Source: Syncephalastrum monosporum B8922 (Eukaryota; Mucoromycota; Mucoromycetes; Mucorales; Syncephalastraceae). From it: 64,000 nt of DNA. Made by a program: the position numbers and the translations under genes. Under the pieces are notes generated by a model that saw only the letters and a list, made by a program, of their open reading frames with translations, was not told the origin of the DNA and did not search any database. Location: contig JNEN01001204.1 of the NCBI GenBank assembly GCA_000697355.1, forward strand, positions 1 through 64,000. The letters are read 5' to 3'. The first letter of the stretch is position 1, and the number at the start of each line of letters is the position of its first letter. Of the stretch, positions 34,293 through 45,419 are shown piece after piece.

Positions 34293-36114
34293 ATGCCGTC
34301 TGTCACGCTTCCTACCACGCGGGACAAGAACATTGTGCGCAATGCACTGCCCACTTCTGTAAAGTTTCACACACCAAGGTCGACTCGATTGTGTCTAATG
34401 TACACCGGTCCGTATAGAAAATCCTGACGGCGGCCGTCGCTCGTCTGTTTGTCGCATCGCCCGACCCGACACGATGGTCGTACGCCCACGTCTGGGGTGC
34501 AGCCGCCTTCTGCCGCGACAATACGAAAAACAACTCATTCTTTATTCGCATAATTGACATTGAGGCAAGCCGAGATTGCGGTCATCCGCTCTGAATAGAA
34601 TATTAACTCCTATTTCCAGAAAGAGACAGGCGTCGTATGGGAGCAGGAGCTGTTTGAAGGTTTCGAGTACGTGGCCGACAAGCCGTTCTTCCATACCTTT
34701 GAAACAGACGTATGTACACACCTCTGCTGTTGTGCTGTCTCGGGCCCTTACCGTGTCTCTGTCTTGTTTGGTATTTTTAGGATTGCTTGGCGGGTTTACT
34801 CTTTGTGGATGTCGGCGAAGCAGACGCATTTTACAAAAAAGTCATGCACCGCGATTCGATAAAACTGACAGGTACGCAACGTCAATGGACATCGGACAAC
34901 GGAACAAGGGACAGCGTGCATCTGACATTTTCCTTGTCTCAGATTCATCAGCGCGAGGAGCAGGCAAGAAGCTGAATGGACGAAAGAAGGTCGACAAGAA
35001 CCAAATCGGCATGCCCTCCGAATTCCGGTAAGTCGGCAACCACCACCACCACAGTCAAAAAGGAGTATATGGTATTTACTTGGGTATAGCCACGTCGGCC
35101 ATATTGGTTATACGCCAGAAAAGGGCTTCAGCATCGAGAACAACGATCCAGAGTGGAACGACGTCTTTGAGCAGCTCAAGAGTCTTGGCATTACTGCGGA
35201 CGAGATCAATCAAAACCAGGACTTTATTCGAGACTTCTTGCAGCAGCATACAACTACCCCCAGTAATAACAACAGATCACTTCCACCCCCGCCTCCGGCG
35301 CCCGGTGCACGACCGGGTGCTGGCCCACCGCGCAAGACGGGTCCACCCCCGCCCCCTCCACCGAGCGGCGGTGAGTCTGTTATTTGAGTGATGTATGCGA
35401 GAGGCTCATGTCCATGTTTTAGGTCGCCGTATGCCTCCTCCACCCCCGCCGCCGTCCCGCCGCACCGCCAACGGCCGGCCTCCTCCGCCACCGCCTGCAC
35501 GTAGCTCACCCACACCTCCTCCTCCGCCTCCGATCAACCGGCCATCGCCACCCGGCGGCGCGCCTCCACCGCTCCCCAACCGCGGCGCGCGCCAAGCTCC
35601 CTCGACTCCTCCTATGGGCCGCGCAGGCGCATCGCCCGTTCCACCTCCACCGCCCCCGCCCGCACCGCCCGCCATGGGAGGCGCTCCTCCACCACCTCCT
35701 CCTCCACCGCCGCCCACCATGGGTGGAGCGCCCCCGCCTCCGCCGCCTCCGCCTATGGGAGGCGGTCCTCCCGCGCCTCCACCACCACCGCCAGGCGGTG
35801 CGCCGCCCGCTGCCGCGCCACCGGCCCAAGACGGCCGTGCCAACCTCATGGCGTCCATCCGTGCCACTGGCGGCTTTGGCACGCTCAAGAAAACGGGTAC
35901 ACTCCGCGAAGCATCGTCGCCCACGCCGTCCTCGGCTTCCCTCGCCGGCGGTGCAGCTGCAGGCGCGGCAGCAGGCGCGGCTGCCGGCGCTGCGTCAAGT
36001 AGTGCTGCCGGTGGCGGCGGTGGTGACCTGGCATCGAGCCTGGCGGCTGTGCTGCAACAACGCAAGACGGCCATGGAGAGTGACGAGGAGTCGGACGATG
36101 ATGACTGGGAGTAG
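34293..36114 (+). CDS. LAS17: WASP-family actin nucleation promoter (Las17/Bee1-like)
   Basis: Seven exons: 34293-34358, 34418-34564, 34620-34709, 34781-34871, 34943-35027, 35090-35370, 35423-36114; 483 residues. Domains in order: WH1 domain (about 1-130, with ARLFVASPDPTRWSY and WEQELFEGFEY, then FFHTFETDDCLAGLLF), which in fungi binds verprolin/WIP; a basic patch; a CRIB-like segment VGHIGYTPEKGFSIEN; a long polyproline region with repeated PPMGG units for SH3 and profilin binding; a WH2 motif (GRANLMASIRATGG); and an acidic tail ending DDDDWE that contacts Arp2/3. It drives endocytic actin patches. Intron 2 (34565-34619) starts with GC: without a GC donor the WH1 domain is frameshifted. 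Confidence 0.95.
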
Positions 36115-36209
36115 CTCGAAACGACAGGGAGAGAGAGAGAAACCAGAAGAAACATGCAAAAACAACATTATAGAAATAAAAACCATGATAACTAGAATGC
36201 CTCTCATAT

Positions 36210-36640
36210 GTCTGTGTTGTTTATTGACATGCATTATCACAGTCAGTCATACTTGCTACGCAGCATGAAAGAAACCAGTGAACCATTTTAAAGCGGCGCC
36301 TGAACATTTCACATAAAGTCGCGTTGTTTCCCTTCTTTGTCTTCATCTTTTCCTTTTTCCTATATGCTGTACAAGATGGGAATTGAGTCGTTTTGAGGGG
36401 TGTTTATTTAAATCGTTTGTGGACTTGTCTGCAAGCGTCCCGTTGGAGCCTGCACGAGAGAAGTAGCCGGAACGCCTGGTGTATGTCTGACCAACCTGAA
36501 CTCAGACTGCCCTTTTGCTGGAAGGGTTTATGGGTTCGTCCGTGGTGTATCAAGAAGCAAGCAAATATTGCAAGTCTTCCGCTATCGGTTAACTGCGGGG
36601 TAGAGATTGGATCATGGGATTGATGAAGTACCCCATCTGT
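36210..36640 (+). repeat. Dispersed repeat R2, copy 1
   Basis: Aligns with 40160-40740 in the same orientation: AGTCAGTCATACTTGCTACG / GTCCGTTATACTGTACTTGC, CGGCGCCTGAA, GAACGCCTGGTGT / GAATGCCTGGTGT, CTGCCCTTTTGCTGGA / TTGCCCTTTTGCTGGA, GTTTATGGGTTC / GTGTATGGGTTC. The first 100 bp is also present at 51755-51835. The two copies bracket the F-box copy A unit, the transposase relic and the broken PD-(D/E)XK-like gene. No shared reading frame survives. Confidence 0.65.
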
Positions 36641-36743
36641 GTTCTCATCGTCAGGCGGCACTACTGTTTCCCGTTGGTAATACGTCTGCTCCTTTATCGC
36701 TTGTATTATTGATATCCTTTTTCATTTCTAATGCTTTCCACAG

Positions 36744-37426
36744 TGCGAACACACGTCTGATTGACCATGAGATCACCGACAAACGTCCTGATTATCAAAT
36801 CGATGTGTATGACCGATATTGCTTCTCGTACACAACAAGTATTGGCGAAATCAAGCTCAAGAGTACTATAATCGTCTCAAGGTCATTGACTCTTACCACC
36901 TCGCCACGCTGGCGAGAGAAAACTTACAGAAGCACAGACTGAACGGTGTCACCTGCTTCCAGGCAATCGGTAACTTAAAAAAAAAGCAGTTAGCTTCACT
37001 CGTTGGAGTGCATATTGCAAATGGTTATTTCAGTATCTTACCTATTTTTCTTTATAGGCGGTACATTGTACTTTTTCTACATGGCTGAACAATTTGGCAT
37101 TTTCACCTTTCTGGAACTGCCATCTGTGACAATTTCACTGGACGTCAATACCAGCCAGGGTAAAGCTAATACCAGCCAGGATAAAGTTAATACCAGCCAG
37201 GATAAAGTCAACCAGAAGTATCCTAACTTTTTAAAATGATATCACATCCATTGTCACGTCTTTAGACGATCTTCTCTCTATTAAGGATTTGCATGAAAAG
37301 ATCAAAGCGGAATCCACACCATTGCTATCATATCCAGGACAACAGTTCCCGTTCGAGCTTGTCCAAACGAGCCGAGCAACATTGCCCAGGAAAAGAAAAC
37401 CTTCCCTCACGTTTATTTATCGATGA
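36744..37426 (+). pseudogene. Second PD-(D/E)XK-like gene, frameshifted
   Basis: After a CCACAG acceptor the frame reads ANTRLIDHEITDKRPDYQ and reaches SIGEIKLK: an RPD, 17 residues, GEIK pattern with exactly the spacing of the gene at 79-788. Just after that the coding signal jumps one frame to NRLKVIDSYHLATLARENLQ and VTCFQAIG, where an intron starts at the same place as in the first gene. The next exon (GTLYFFYMAEQFGIFTFLE) aligns with its second exon. A 21-bp unit is repeated three times at 37147-37209 inside the frame (NTSQDKV). A last coding patch (LLSIKDLHEKIKAESTPL) ends at 37426 but its splice phase does not fit. The gene is broken. Confidence 0.6.
37147..37209 (+). repeat. 21-bp tandem repeat, three units
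   Basis: Three head-to-tail copies of AATACCAGCCAGGATAAAGTT (with two variant bases in the first) inside the broken PD-(D/E)XK-like gene. The length is a multiple of three, so each unit adds seven residues without shifting frame. Confidence 0.85.
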
Positions 37427-37795
37427 TCCATCATGATTTGTCCAACCATACCCATATTCCGCCTTTCATTATCCTGTCTCCAATCTGTTCTGCTTAATCC
37501 AAAAAAGAAAAAAAAGAATTGTTTTCCAGCTCCTTTGTCCTTGTGCACTAATTTAAGAACTCATCTTGAGTCGTAAAATATCCAGTAATGAGATAATGAT
37601 TGGCAGGAAAAAAGCTGGTATGAAACCTATCAACATAGTTCAAAAAAAGCAAAAACCGACCAGACCTACCAGATCTGCCTGTTGCGGTAAAAATCAAAAG
37701 GCCTTTTGGTACAATTCCAACAACCTCGCAGAAGCAAGGAAACATAAATAAATGTTGTATATGGCCAGTATTTTGCAAGCACTTTAATCTGACAC

Positions 37796-38149
37796 CTACT
37801 CACGGTCATGTTTGCCTCTTCTGCGAGGACCCTTTTTTTTTTCGTCATCCTGTTCCGTAGAAAGAAAACTTCTCAAGAGCGCTTGCTCCTCACGACACTT
37901 ATCCAAGCATTTCTGAGAATGCCTAACAATCCCTTTAAAACCACTTAATTTCAAGTTATGAGAAGCTTCACTGATCCAGGTCTTCAACGTTTCCTTCTCG
38001 AGAAACTTGTTGTGTTTCACTTCACTTTTGACAACTGACCAGAATAGATCACTTCGTATAAGCTCAGAAGAATGAAAGGTAAATTCGTATAGATATAGCC
38101 GCGAGATTCTACGTATTTGGCTATATCTTCTGATGAGTGAATGGGACAT
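37796..38149 (-). pseudogene. Second Tc1/mariner transposase relic
   Basis: Minus-strand reading FWSVVKSEVKHNKFLEKET followed by WISEASHNLKLSGFKGIVRH and SQKCLDKCREEQALL matches the relic at 892-1262, continuing past its frameshift. Upstream the region equivalent to the NPIEQLW motif is mutated (RSDLFW) and the frame is scrambled, so the catalytic part is lost. It lies directly next to the F-box copy A unit, where the other F-box units carry repeat R1. Confidence 0.7.
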
Positions 38150-38159
38150 TGTCTCCTGC

Positions 38160-40260
38160 CTGCATCGTCATATTTGATATCACTAATAGGCTGAATTTGG
38201 TATATAAAGACACGCGCCAGGTCAAATAGTTTTAAAATGTAGTTGTTGCATATCGCTATCCTTTATTTCAGACAAAGAAATTTTTTTAAAAAAAAGAGAA
38301 GAAAAAAAAGTCTACCGCCGGCGCTGTTGCAGGCGAGTAAAGCGACGCGGCGGATTCCGTTGCAGGGTTTGCCGTTGACGGAGAACCTCGAAGCGGGGAT
38401 CCTCTTGCATGAGGTCCAGCATCGTGCGCTCGAGCTCTTGCAGCTGTGCCAGGCGCACTTGTCGTTCCAGGCGGGTGGCACCTGGCAAGTACACCTCAAG
38501 GTGCTCTGTCCAAACGAATCTGTCCACTCTTGGTCGGACGGGATTCATCCGCCCGCGATATCCTCGGAAGAGTGTTTGGATCGGCATCAGCTGGTTGAGC
38601 TGCTCGGTAGCCACGTTGCGCGTGTCGGTGGTTCGCTGGTTGAAGCACGGACGGCAACAAAGGATGGCAAACATCCAATAGACCCGAATTGGTCTTTGGT
38701 TGGACGGCCGACCGCAAAGCTCGCAGTGCAGGCCGGCCAAGAGAGAAAACACGCGACGATACGTGTATGGATCCGGCAGGGGGATGCCGAAGCGCTCGGC
38801 CACCACAAGGTACACTCGCGATGTCATCGGATTTCTCCAATTGAGGAGAGCTCGAAAAGTGCGGCAGACCCTCTCAAGCTCCCATAGGTCCACCGGTGAG
38901 AGCATGATCAGCACGGCACACTAGCATAACCGTTAATCACTTATACCATCACTGTTTACACACGGCTCAACAAGCGTACCACAAGTTGTAAGGCAGACGT
39001 CCAAAAAGCACGAGGAAGTTGTGGTTATCCATGGAAAATTCTGATTAAGTGAAAAAGAGGGGGGAAAGTAATGGTGATGGAAGTGAGTTGGAACTTCATA
39101 TCTATAATTCGGTTCTGGCAGTCATCATCCATGAAACAATGACAGCAACGGGAATTCAAAAATAAAAAGTATTCTACTAACTTGCATATAATGCAGACTC
39201 AGGTAGCTCAATAAAGATCATGCCATTGTCCACACGTCTTACGCTTGACAACACGGGAATGAAGAACCCAAAAGAGAAAGGTCTAACTGGACCCAAACAA
39301 GATGATTCACTATACATGGGGAGAAAGGATTCGTGAGAACAGGTACTCCGCCCAATGATACCTCCATTCAAGCAAAAGATACATTATTGACAACAGTGAT
39401 CTGTACTCTATGCTGTAGTAGCATATTGCAAACGTATTGGTGCATGTCTAGTTCTCGAAACCATCTGATTGGCCACATAATACAGGATTGTTTTACTCTC
39501 GAAATGCAATTTTTAAAGTTTGATATGTGACTACATCCATCAACGATAGATACTTACAGTCGACTTAGCTTATCAAGGAGTCCCGCTTTCTTCACAGCGC
39601 ATTGCACTCCTGATTGCGGGGCCGCGGGTAGATGACCATTACTTGGGTGGCGTCTGTGTGCGAATGCGGCAGCTCCGCCTGCATAAATTTAGGACGGTCA
39701 GGCCAGTGAACCATCGAAAAAATATAATGAATACATCTGCAGTCGCGCGATAAGGTGGCCGTGGGGGTTAGGAAACAGCGCCGCGTTGCTTTACTAAAAG
39801 ACAGTGCCTACACATTGCTATAAAGTGAGTGAGGAAGTACCTTTGGAAGTACCGTCTGCAGGTTGAATGCAGACTCTGACAAGCAGTAATGATGTCAATG
39901 CACGTCAAAGGGTAAATGAACCAGCTCTCGAACTAGCAAGCCAGACCTCTCTATTATATGCCCTTCCTTAGTTCATGCTTTTACACATATATTTTGCAGA
40001 AACAGTCTTTCTGGATTCACGTATTCTGGTGCCTGTACACACAGACTTTATAGCGCGATTGCTTCCCAACAATGAGATGTATATTTAGTATGGCTCACAT
40101 GCTCATTTAAACCCAAAAAATCGCCTTTTATACCTCTTGTTATTTCTGCTTTCTATTTAAATTCGCGTACATACATCATGGTCCGTTATACTGTACTTGC
40201 TGCACTTGCTGCACAGCATTGAAGAAGCCAGTGAGTTTCTATGTGAGCGGCGCCTGAAAC
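38160..40260 (-). repeat. F-box repeat unit, copy A
   Basis: This 2.1 kb stretch aligns over its whole length with 49745-51835 in the same orientation, about 11.6 kb away. The match covers the F-box gene, its 3' flank (CATATTTGAT...AATAGTTTTAAA) and about 1.2 kb of 5' flank. Within the 5' flank GCCTACACATTGCTATAAAG / GCCAACACATTGCTATAAAG and CTGACAAGCAGTAATGATGT are near identical. Copy B (47220-48580) is a shorter, inverted relative. Confidence 0.75.
38312..39032 (-). pseudogene. F-box/Cys-cluster protein, copy A (exon 1 frame broken)
   Basis: Exon 1 is 39032-38980 (MDNHNFLVLFGRLPYNLW) and exon 2 is 38920-38312 (203 codons). Exon 1 is one base shorter than in intact copy B, so splicing no longer joins in frame. 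Exon 2 itself has no stops: F-box-like VDLWELERVCRTFRALLNW, then CELCGRP, a 20-residue gap and CCRPCF, then EHLEVYLPGATRLERQ and an Arg/Gln-rich tail. Translation from the internal ATG at 38905 (MLSPVDLW) would still yield about 197 residues. It is a recent pseudogene or an N-terminally shortened gene. Confidence 0.6.
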
Positions 40261-40740
40261 GCTATCATGCCAAATCGAGCAAATCGCGCAAATCGCGTAA
40301 AAATGCGCAGCAGTTTGTCCTTTTTCTCTGTTTTCTTTTTCTTTTTCCTTGTACACTAACTTTTTTTTATGAAACAGAACGAAAGGTAGTGTATCTGCTA
40401 TGCTTTTTATGTGTTTCTCGGAGGGCTTGGAGTCGTTTGGAGGCGTTTTTTATGTAGCTTGTAGGACGGGTAGGACCTACAAGTGACGCCGGGGATCGCG
40501 GGGGGGAACAAGTGCTCGGAATGCCTGGTGTCAAATATCTGACCAGCCTAATCACTCAGACTTGCCCTTTTGCTGGAGGGGTGTATGGGTTCATCCACGG
40601 TCTATCAAGAAGGAAGCGAACCAACGTCCTCGGACGACATATAGCATTCCACGGCTTTCTTGCGGTTTCAGCGTGGGCCGTTTTTAACGGCAAGAACTGC
40701 AAATCGTCCGCCATTCGGTAAATTGCGGGATACAAGTTAG
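40160..40740 (+). repeat. Dispersed repeat R2, copy 2
   Basis: Partner of 36210-36640 in the same orientation; here it abuts the upstream end of F-box unit A. A short internal run CAAATCGCGCAAATCGCG (about 40282-40299) is specific to this copy. Confidence 0.65.
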
Positions 40741-40819
40741 ACCAGGGGATCGACGATGACCCGCCTTCGCGAGGCGATCCCTGAGTAACGCCAGGAGGTC
40801 ATCACACTCTATTAGACTA

Positions 40820-41440
40820 CTAGTGCTACTGTACCTTACTGTATACTACTCTATTCTGCTGTATCCTATTGTATTCTACATACGTACTGTATTCTGCTGC
40901 CTTAGTAACGGTTGGCACGTCCATAGCTGCTGCCTGTCTAGCAATAAATCATTGTGCAGTGTCGTTTGACAACAACAATGTTTTACCGTGTAGGTGGGTC
41001 ATGCGTGTGCTTGAGGACCTTGGACAGTGAGATGCGTCGGACGCCGTGATCCGTCGGACGCCGTGATCCGTCGTTCTGCTTCTCAAGCGATACAGAGGAC
41101 ACAGCTGCAGACAAAAGTAAGGCATCACCAGCTCTAATGAAGTTGCACTGTCGCTTGAATCTTTGCTTGTCTGGAGCTCAATCGTTGACTATTTCTGCCC
41201 AGGGTAAAGCGCGCTACTTGTACGCTGTGGCGTTTGTATTCTGTGATCATAAAACACTCCACAGTGTGTGTGTGTATGTATGTGCCTGCGTGTTGTGTGT
41301 GCCTGTGTGTGTGCATGTGTGTGTGTGTGTGTGATCCCTCGCGTTCTTCCTGTTCCTCGTCACCGTGCGATTCTTTCGGTAGGGCATGGCTTTAAGCTGT
41401 TGACACCGCGCAGTATTCAGTATTCCTCCCTTTCAAAAGT
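40820..41440. repeat. Simple-sequence region: TACTGTAT runs, 17-bp direct repeat, (TG)n
   Basis: Imperfect CTGTAT/CTACT repeats occupy 40830-40905. A 17-bp unit CGTCGGACGCCGTGATC occurs twice in tandem at 41035-41068, with a partial third copy. A (TG)n microsatellite covers about 41262-41333. No gene. Confidence 0.7.
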
Positions 41441-41444
41441 GGGT

Positions 41445-41650
41445 GTTAGCCAGAGTAACACTGAAGCTCTCCAACGGCTGGTCGAATACAGGCGGTCGAA
41501 TATACCCTGTGTCACCTTATGCTTGGAATGAGCTACTCGCCTACACGCCTGGCCGTACAGTCCCTGGTCATGTCGTAATTGCATAGCCAGCAAACAAATG
41601 TACTGTATGTACAGTAAAGCAAAGTATATTTCGTGATATGCGTCAGCAAA
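41445..41650 (+). repeat. Dispersed repeat R3, copy 2
   Basis: Partner of 12125-12315; see the shared landmarks there. Confidence 0.65.
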
Positions 41651-43304
41651 ATCCTGAGGAATAACACCAATGCGAGCTGTGATTCACCTGCTGTGTGTTT
41701 AAAACAGTGCACAATTTAATAACATGCAAACCGCGAAAATGTCATTGAGTTCTAGGGATTTCTTTTACCTCCAAGAGTCTTGGTAAACCTTCAAGTAGTT
41801 AACATTCTCTTGCACTTTTTCCAGGCCTTTCCCATATATTATCCGCTTGGCCTTTACAAGTTTATAGAAGCCTTGATATGATATAGAGCAATTGTCGACT
41901 TTTGCCTTCGTCCTAAATGCACTACTTCAAAAATGTATGCTGTACAAGCCGTACGAAATATGACTCGTATCTTAAGCAACTTTAACAGCTATATGGCTCA
42001 GTAAATCGACGTCATAGATACTTGAGGGACTAAAAAGTTGAAGACTTCCTATGACCGACAGCAATCATGTTAGAGAAAAGATAAAATTATTTTTGGATGC
42101 GTATCACGGTTGCTCACCCACTACAATCCGGATCTCCGGACAAGGTTTTTATTTTCAGACATAATTTGTTCCATAAACAGACATAAATTGAACTAATGAT
42201 TCCTACAGGTGTGGATTATGCCTGAACACTGAGGCCGACGAAAAGTTCAGTATTCGTACAGCTCACATATAATGTATGTGCAAGTGGTTTACTGCACATA
42301 AGATAAGCAGGAAGTGACGGCCATGTGGTTACACTTTTATATCTAGGCTTGATAGCAATTAGGACGCAATAAAAATTAAGGGACGCAACCAAGGCATTCA
42401 TTAGGGCGTACAATTGCGATTGACGATCCCTGGTATACCATTGGTCTGGTCACGCCAGGCTGATCTCCAAGATACACCTGCGAGGAAAAGAAAGTTGATG
42501 AATTTGTGTAATTAGTTGAAGCAGATGGAGGCCCACACCGCAGTATGTACGACTCCCGACTCGCGATACTGATTAAAAAACCGCCAATGCCAGGTTTTCT
42601 GTTTTCCATAGCCCTAAACATAAACAACTTTATGCAAGAGCAAATCCGTAACGAAAGAGTAAAGTCAGCCATTTGTTTTTTTCTGTCGCATATGGTAACC
42701 AGCATAAGCACGCCATGTCATGCCAAGGTGGTCTCGCCAGAAAAGAATCGTGCTAAACGAAAAAAAAAAAAAGGTAGAACCGTTCTATAAAAAAGCCATG
42801 GAAAAAAAAAATGAGTCGGTCTTTGAACACAAGAGAAAGAGAGAGATATCCACCGAGTCGGGACTCAGTCTTTTTGTGTGTATTTTTTTTATCAAAAATT
42901 GGATATGATCGCAGTTCTGCTCTTGATAAGCATTTTCTGTGTATAATGTGACCAATTCAACGAGACTCTGACATCAGAGCCGCAAATACTAAAAATAAAG
43001 ATGCACAGACGTAAACAAGCAAGCAAAACAAGAAAAGTGGAAAAAAGTGACACAAGAAAAGAAGAAAAAGGATCGCCCTGATTTTTTCTATCGGCGCCTG
43101 GATAAAGACTGAAGGATGCTATAGTCAGTGTATAAGCGTTGACGGCCCAGGTGGTGATACCCCCTTTTAGTTGGTCTCGTCCCACCTCATCCACATTTTT
43201 TTTTCTTTCCTTCATCTTTGCCGTCGATCCCTCCTTTCTCCCCTTTTCCCCACCTCTCTCTCTCTCTCTCTTTTTTTTTTTTCTCTTCATTCGATCCCTT
43301 CATT
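41651..43304. other. Gene-poor region with one doubtful minus-strand exon
   Basis: Mostly AT-rich. On the minus strand a classic acceptor (polypyrimidine tract then CGCAG) at about 42482 precedes a short frame VYLGDQPGVTRPMVYQGSS, IAIVRPNECLGCVP and a stop at 42376. This looks like the last exon of a gene, but I could not find convincing upstream exons. A purine tract (42765-42830) and a CT-rich MNN9 leader (43195-43290) are also present. Confidence 0.3.
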
Positions 43305-44700
43305 ATGGCCTCTGCCGAAAAGCGGTTTTTGCGCTTCAACAAGCGCCAGGTGGTGGTCGGCCTTGGTCTCATGCTCATCCTCACACTGTCGCTTCTGACG
43401 GTCTCACGGCCTACCCTCTTGGGTGGTAACAGCTGTGGACGCACGATCCGGACGCTGAACGAGGCGGTTGCATTCAGCAAACCCAGCGGAGGGGAGCAAT
43501 ACCACATGAAGGGCGAGCGGCAGGATCCTGTCTATGTCGACCTCAACCAGCTCGAAGCAACCGCCACAGCCAAGGACAACCAGGAACATGTCCTGATCCT
43601 GACCCCGCTCAAGAACGCTGCCAACTATTTGCCTCGCTACTTTGAACTCATCGACCGCATGTCCTATCCAAAGCATTTGATTTCCATCGCCTTTCTCGTC
43701 TCTGACACGACCGACAACACCGTCGAGCTTTTGGAGCAGCAAGCCAACATTTTCCTGAGCCGATGGCGTAATCGGTACCATTCGATCACCATCTACCAAA
43801 AGGATTTCCGTTTCGAACTTCCCGAAGACCAGCGACACAAGTTTGAGCTTCAGCCTCTCCGTCGGTCATTCATGGCTCGCGCGCGCAATTATCTCCTCAC
43901 TGCCGCTCTCAAGGACGAACATGCCTGGGTGCTCTGGCTCGACGTTGATTTGGTCGAATACCCTGCTACGATCCTCGAAGACCTTCAGAGCGTCGACGTG
44001 GACGTGGTCGTACCCAATTGCCTCCGTGAAACCGAAGATGGTTCTTTCTGGGGCTATGATAAGAACAACTGGCAGGAGACTGACCGGTCTCTCGAGTTGC
44101 AGAAAGATTTGGATCCGGTATGTCTCACTCAGTGTCATGGATGCGTATCTTATGTATGATGACTTACCCCTGGTTTCCGTTGCTGCTCTTTTCGCACCCC
44201 CTTCTTTCGCTACAGGAATATGTCTTACTCGAAGGTAAGAGAAAAAAAAAACTCTATTGCCATTTTTGCACGTGTAATCTGGGTTTGGCTGACTTGAGAT
44301 CTTCTCATATTTTAGGCTATTATGAGTTCTTAACCAACCGTTACCTGATGGTCGATATGCCCACTCATCTCGGCAAGCTCGATAAAGTGCCTCTGGATGG
44401 TATTGGCGCCACTTTCACTCTCGTTCGGTAAGGTTCCCTACCAACCCCCACATTTTCCCCCTGAATGTCTATAAGAATCGCAAAAAAAGAAGAAATTGAC
44501 ACTAACCTCTCCATGCTCGGCGGCAATTACTTTTTTTTCTTATCAATAGATCACAAGTCCATCGCGAAGGCGCTAATTTCCCTGCTTTTACCTACCAGCA
44601 TCAGGTCGAGACCGAAGGCTTTGCGAAGATGGCCAAGTCCATGGGCTTCGGTGTCTATGGTCTTCCCGGTTACCTCATTTATCACACCATGAATGGTTAA
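43305..44700 (+). CDS. MNN9: Mannan polymerase subunit of the Anp1/Mnn9/Van1 family (GT62)
   Basis: Four exons: 43305-44117, 44216-44234, 44316-44427, 44550-44700; 364 residues. The protein is type II: a short basic cytosolic tail (EKRFLRFNKRQ), one membrane anchor (VVVGLGLMLILTLSLLTV) and a luminal catalytic domain. The domain holds HVLILTPLKNAANYLPRYFE, SRWRNRYHSITIYQKDF, MARARNYLLTAAL and the metal-binding DxD in LWLDVDLVEYP. These place it in GT62, the Golgi alpha-1,6-mannosyltransferases that build the N-glycan mannan backbone. Mnn9 is the closest guess; Anp1 or Van1 is possible. Exon 2 is only 19 nt. Confidence 0.93.
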
Positions 44701-45419
44701 AGTCAATTCCTATGCCCCTCCTCTTCCGCGCTCTCAATCTTTCTCTCTCTGTCTCTTTCTCTTGTTTCTTTTGCATTTTCATTCTATCATCGCATCCATT
44801 ACACAATTCCTCAGCCGTCTCTTCCATAGAAGAATGTCTTTTGTAAATTTTTATTATATCTAAGAATCACGTTTAATGCCCTCGCCATACTTGCATACAC
44901 GTTGGCAGATCACCTGATCCGCCTACAGCAGTGAAAGTTCTGCAATGGAACACTCGAACACTTATGCCATCTACTTATCGCTAGAGGCTGTAAAAACTTG
45001 CTTGTTGTCTTATGCGGCTTCCTCTGCATTAGTCTTGGTGCGCATGAACAAGTGTGGGAAATCACAAGGGGCCTGTCTTGTCTACAGCACAGATTACCAA
45101 ACCACCTATTCTCTGCTGAAGACATACAAGTTGTTACGCATATCATCTCGGTAGGCGGATGTTACCGTGATTTATCATGCGATATGCGTCAAATATAGCA
45201 AGAATAGAAGAGGAAGAATAATACCCTCGAACGACATTGTCTAGTATCGAAACTATATTGTAAAAAGGCACGAAAGAGAGAAAGAAGTAGAAAGTGACAG
45301 AGTGAGAGTATGTGTGACAAAAGAGAAAGGAGAGAGTAGAAAAAGCAATGGAAGAGGATTCTCGGTAGGTACTACTAGGTCGGCAATGCAAAGGTCTTTT
45401 TTTTTGCAGTTTTCGGCTC
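44701..45419. other. Intergenic region between convergent MNN9 and the eIF4B-like gene
   Basis: CT-rich 3' flank of MNN9, then AT-rich and purine-rich sequence. No supported gene. Confidence 0.4.

Noticed and set aside
35406..36155. Gly-rich minus-strand ORF opposite the WASP polyproline region
   Set aside because: Reverse reading of CCN proline codons gives GGN glycine runs; purely a composition artefact.
40512..40721. 69-codon ORF in repeat R2
   Set aside because: The R2 partner at 36.4 kb breaks the frame; treated as non-coding repeat.
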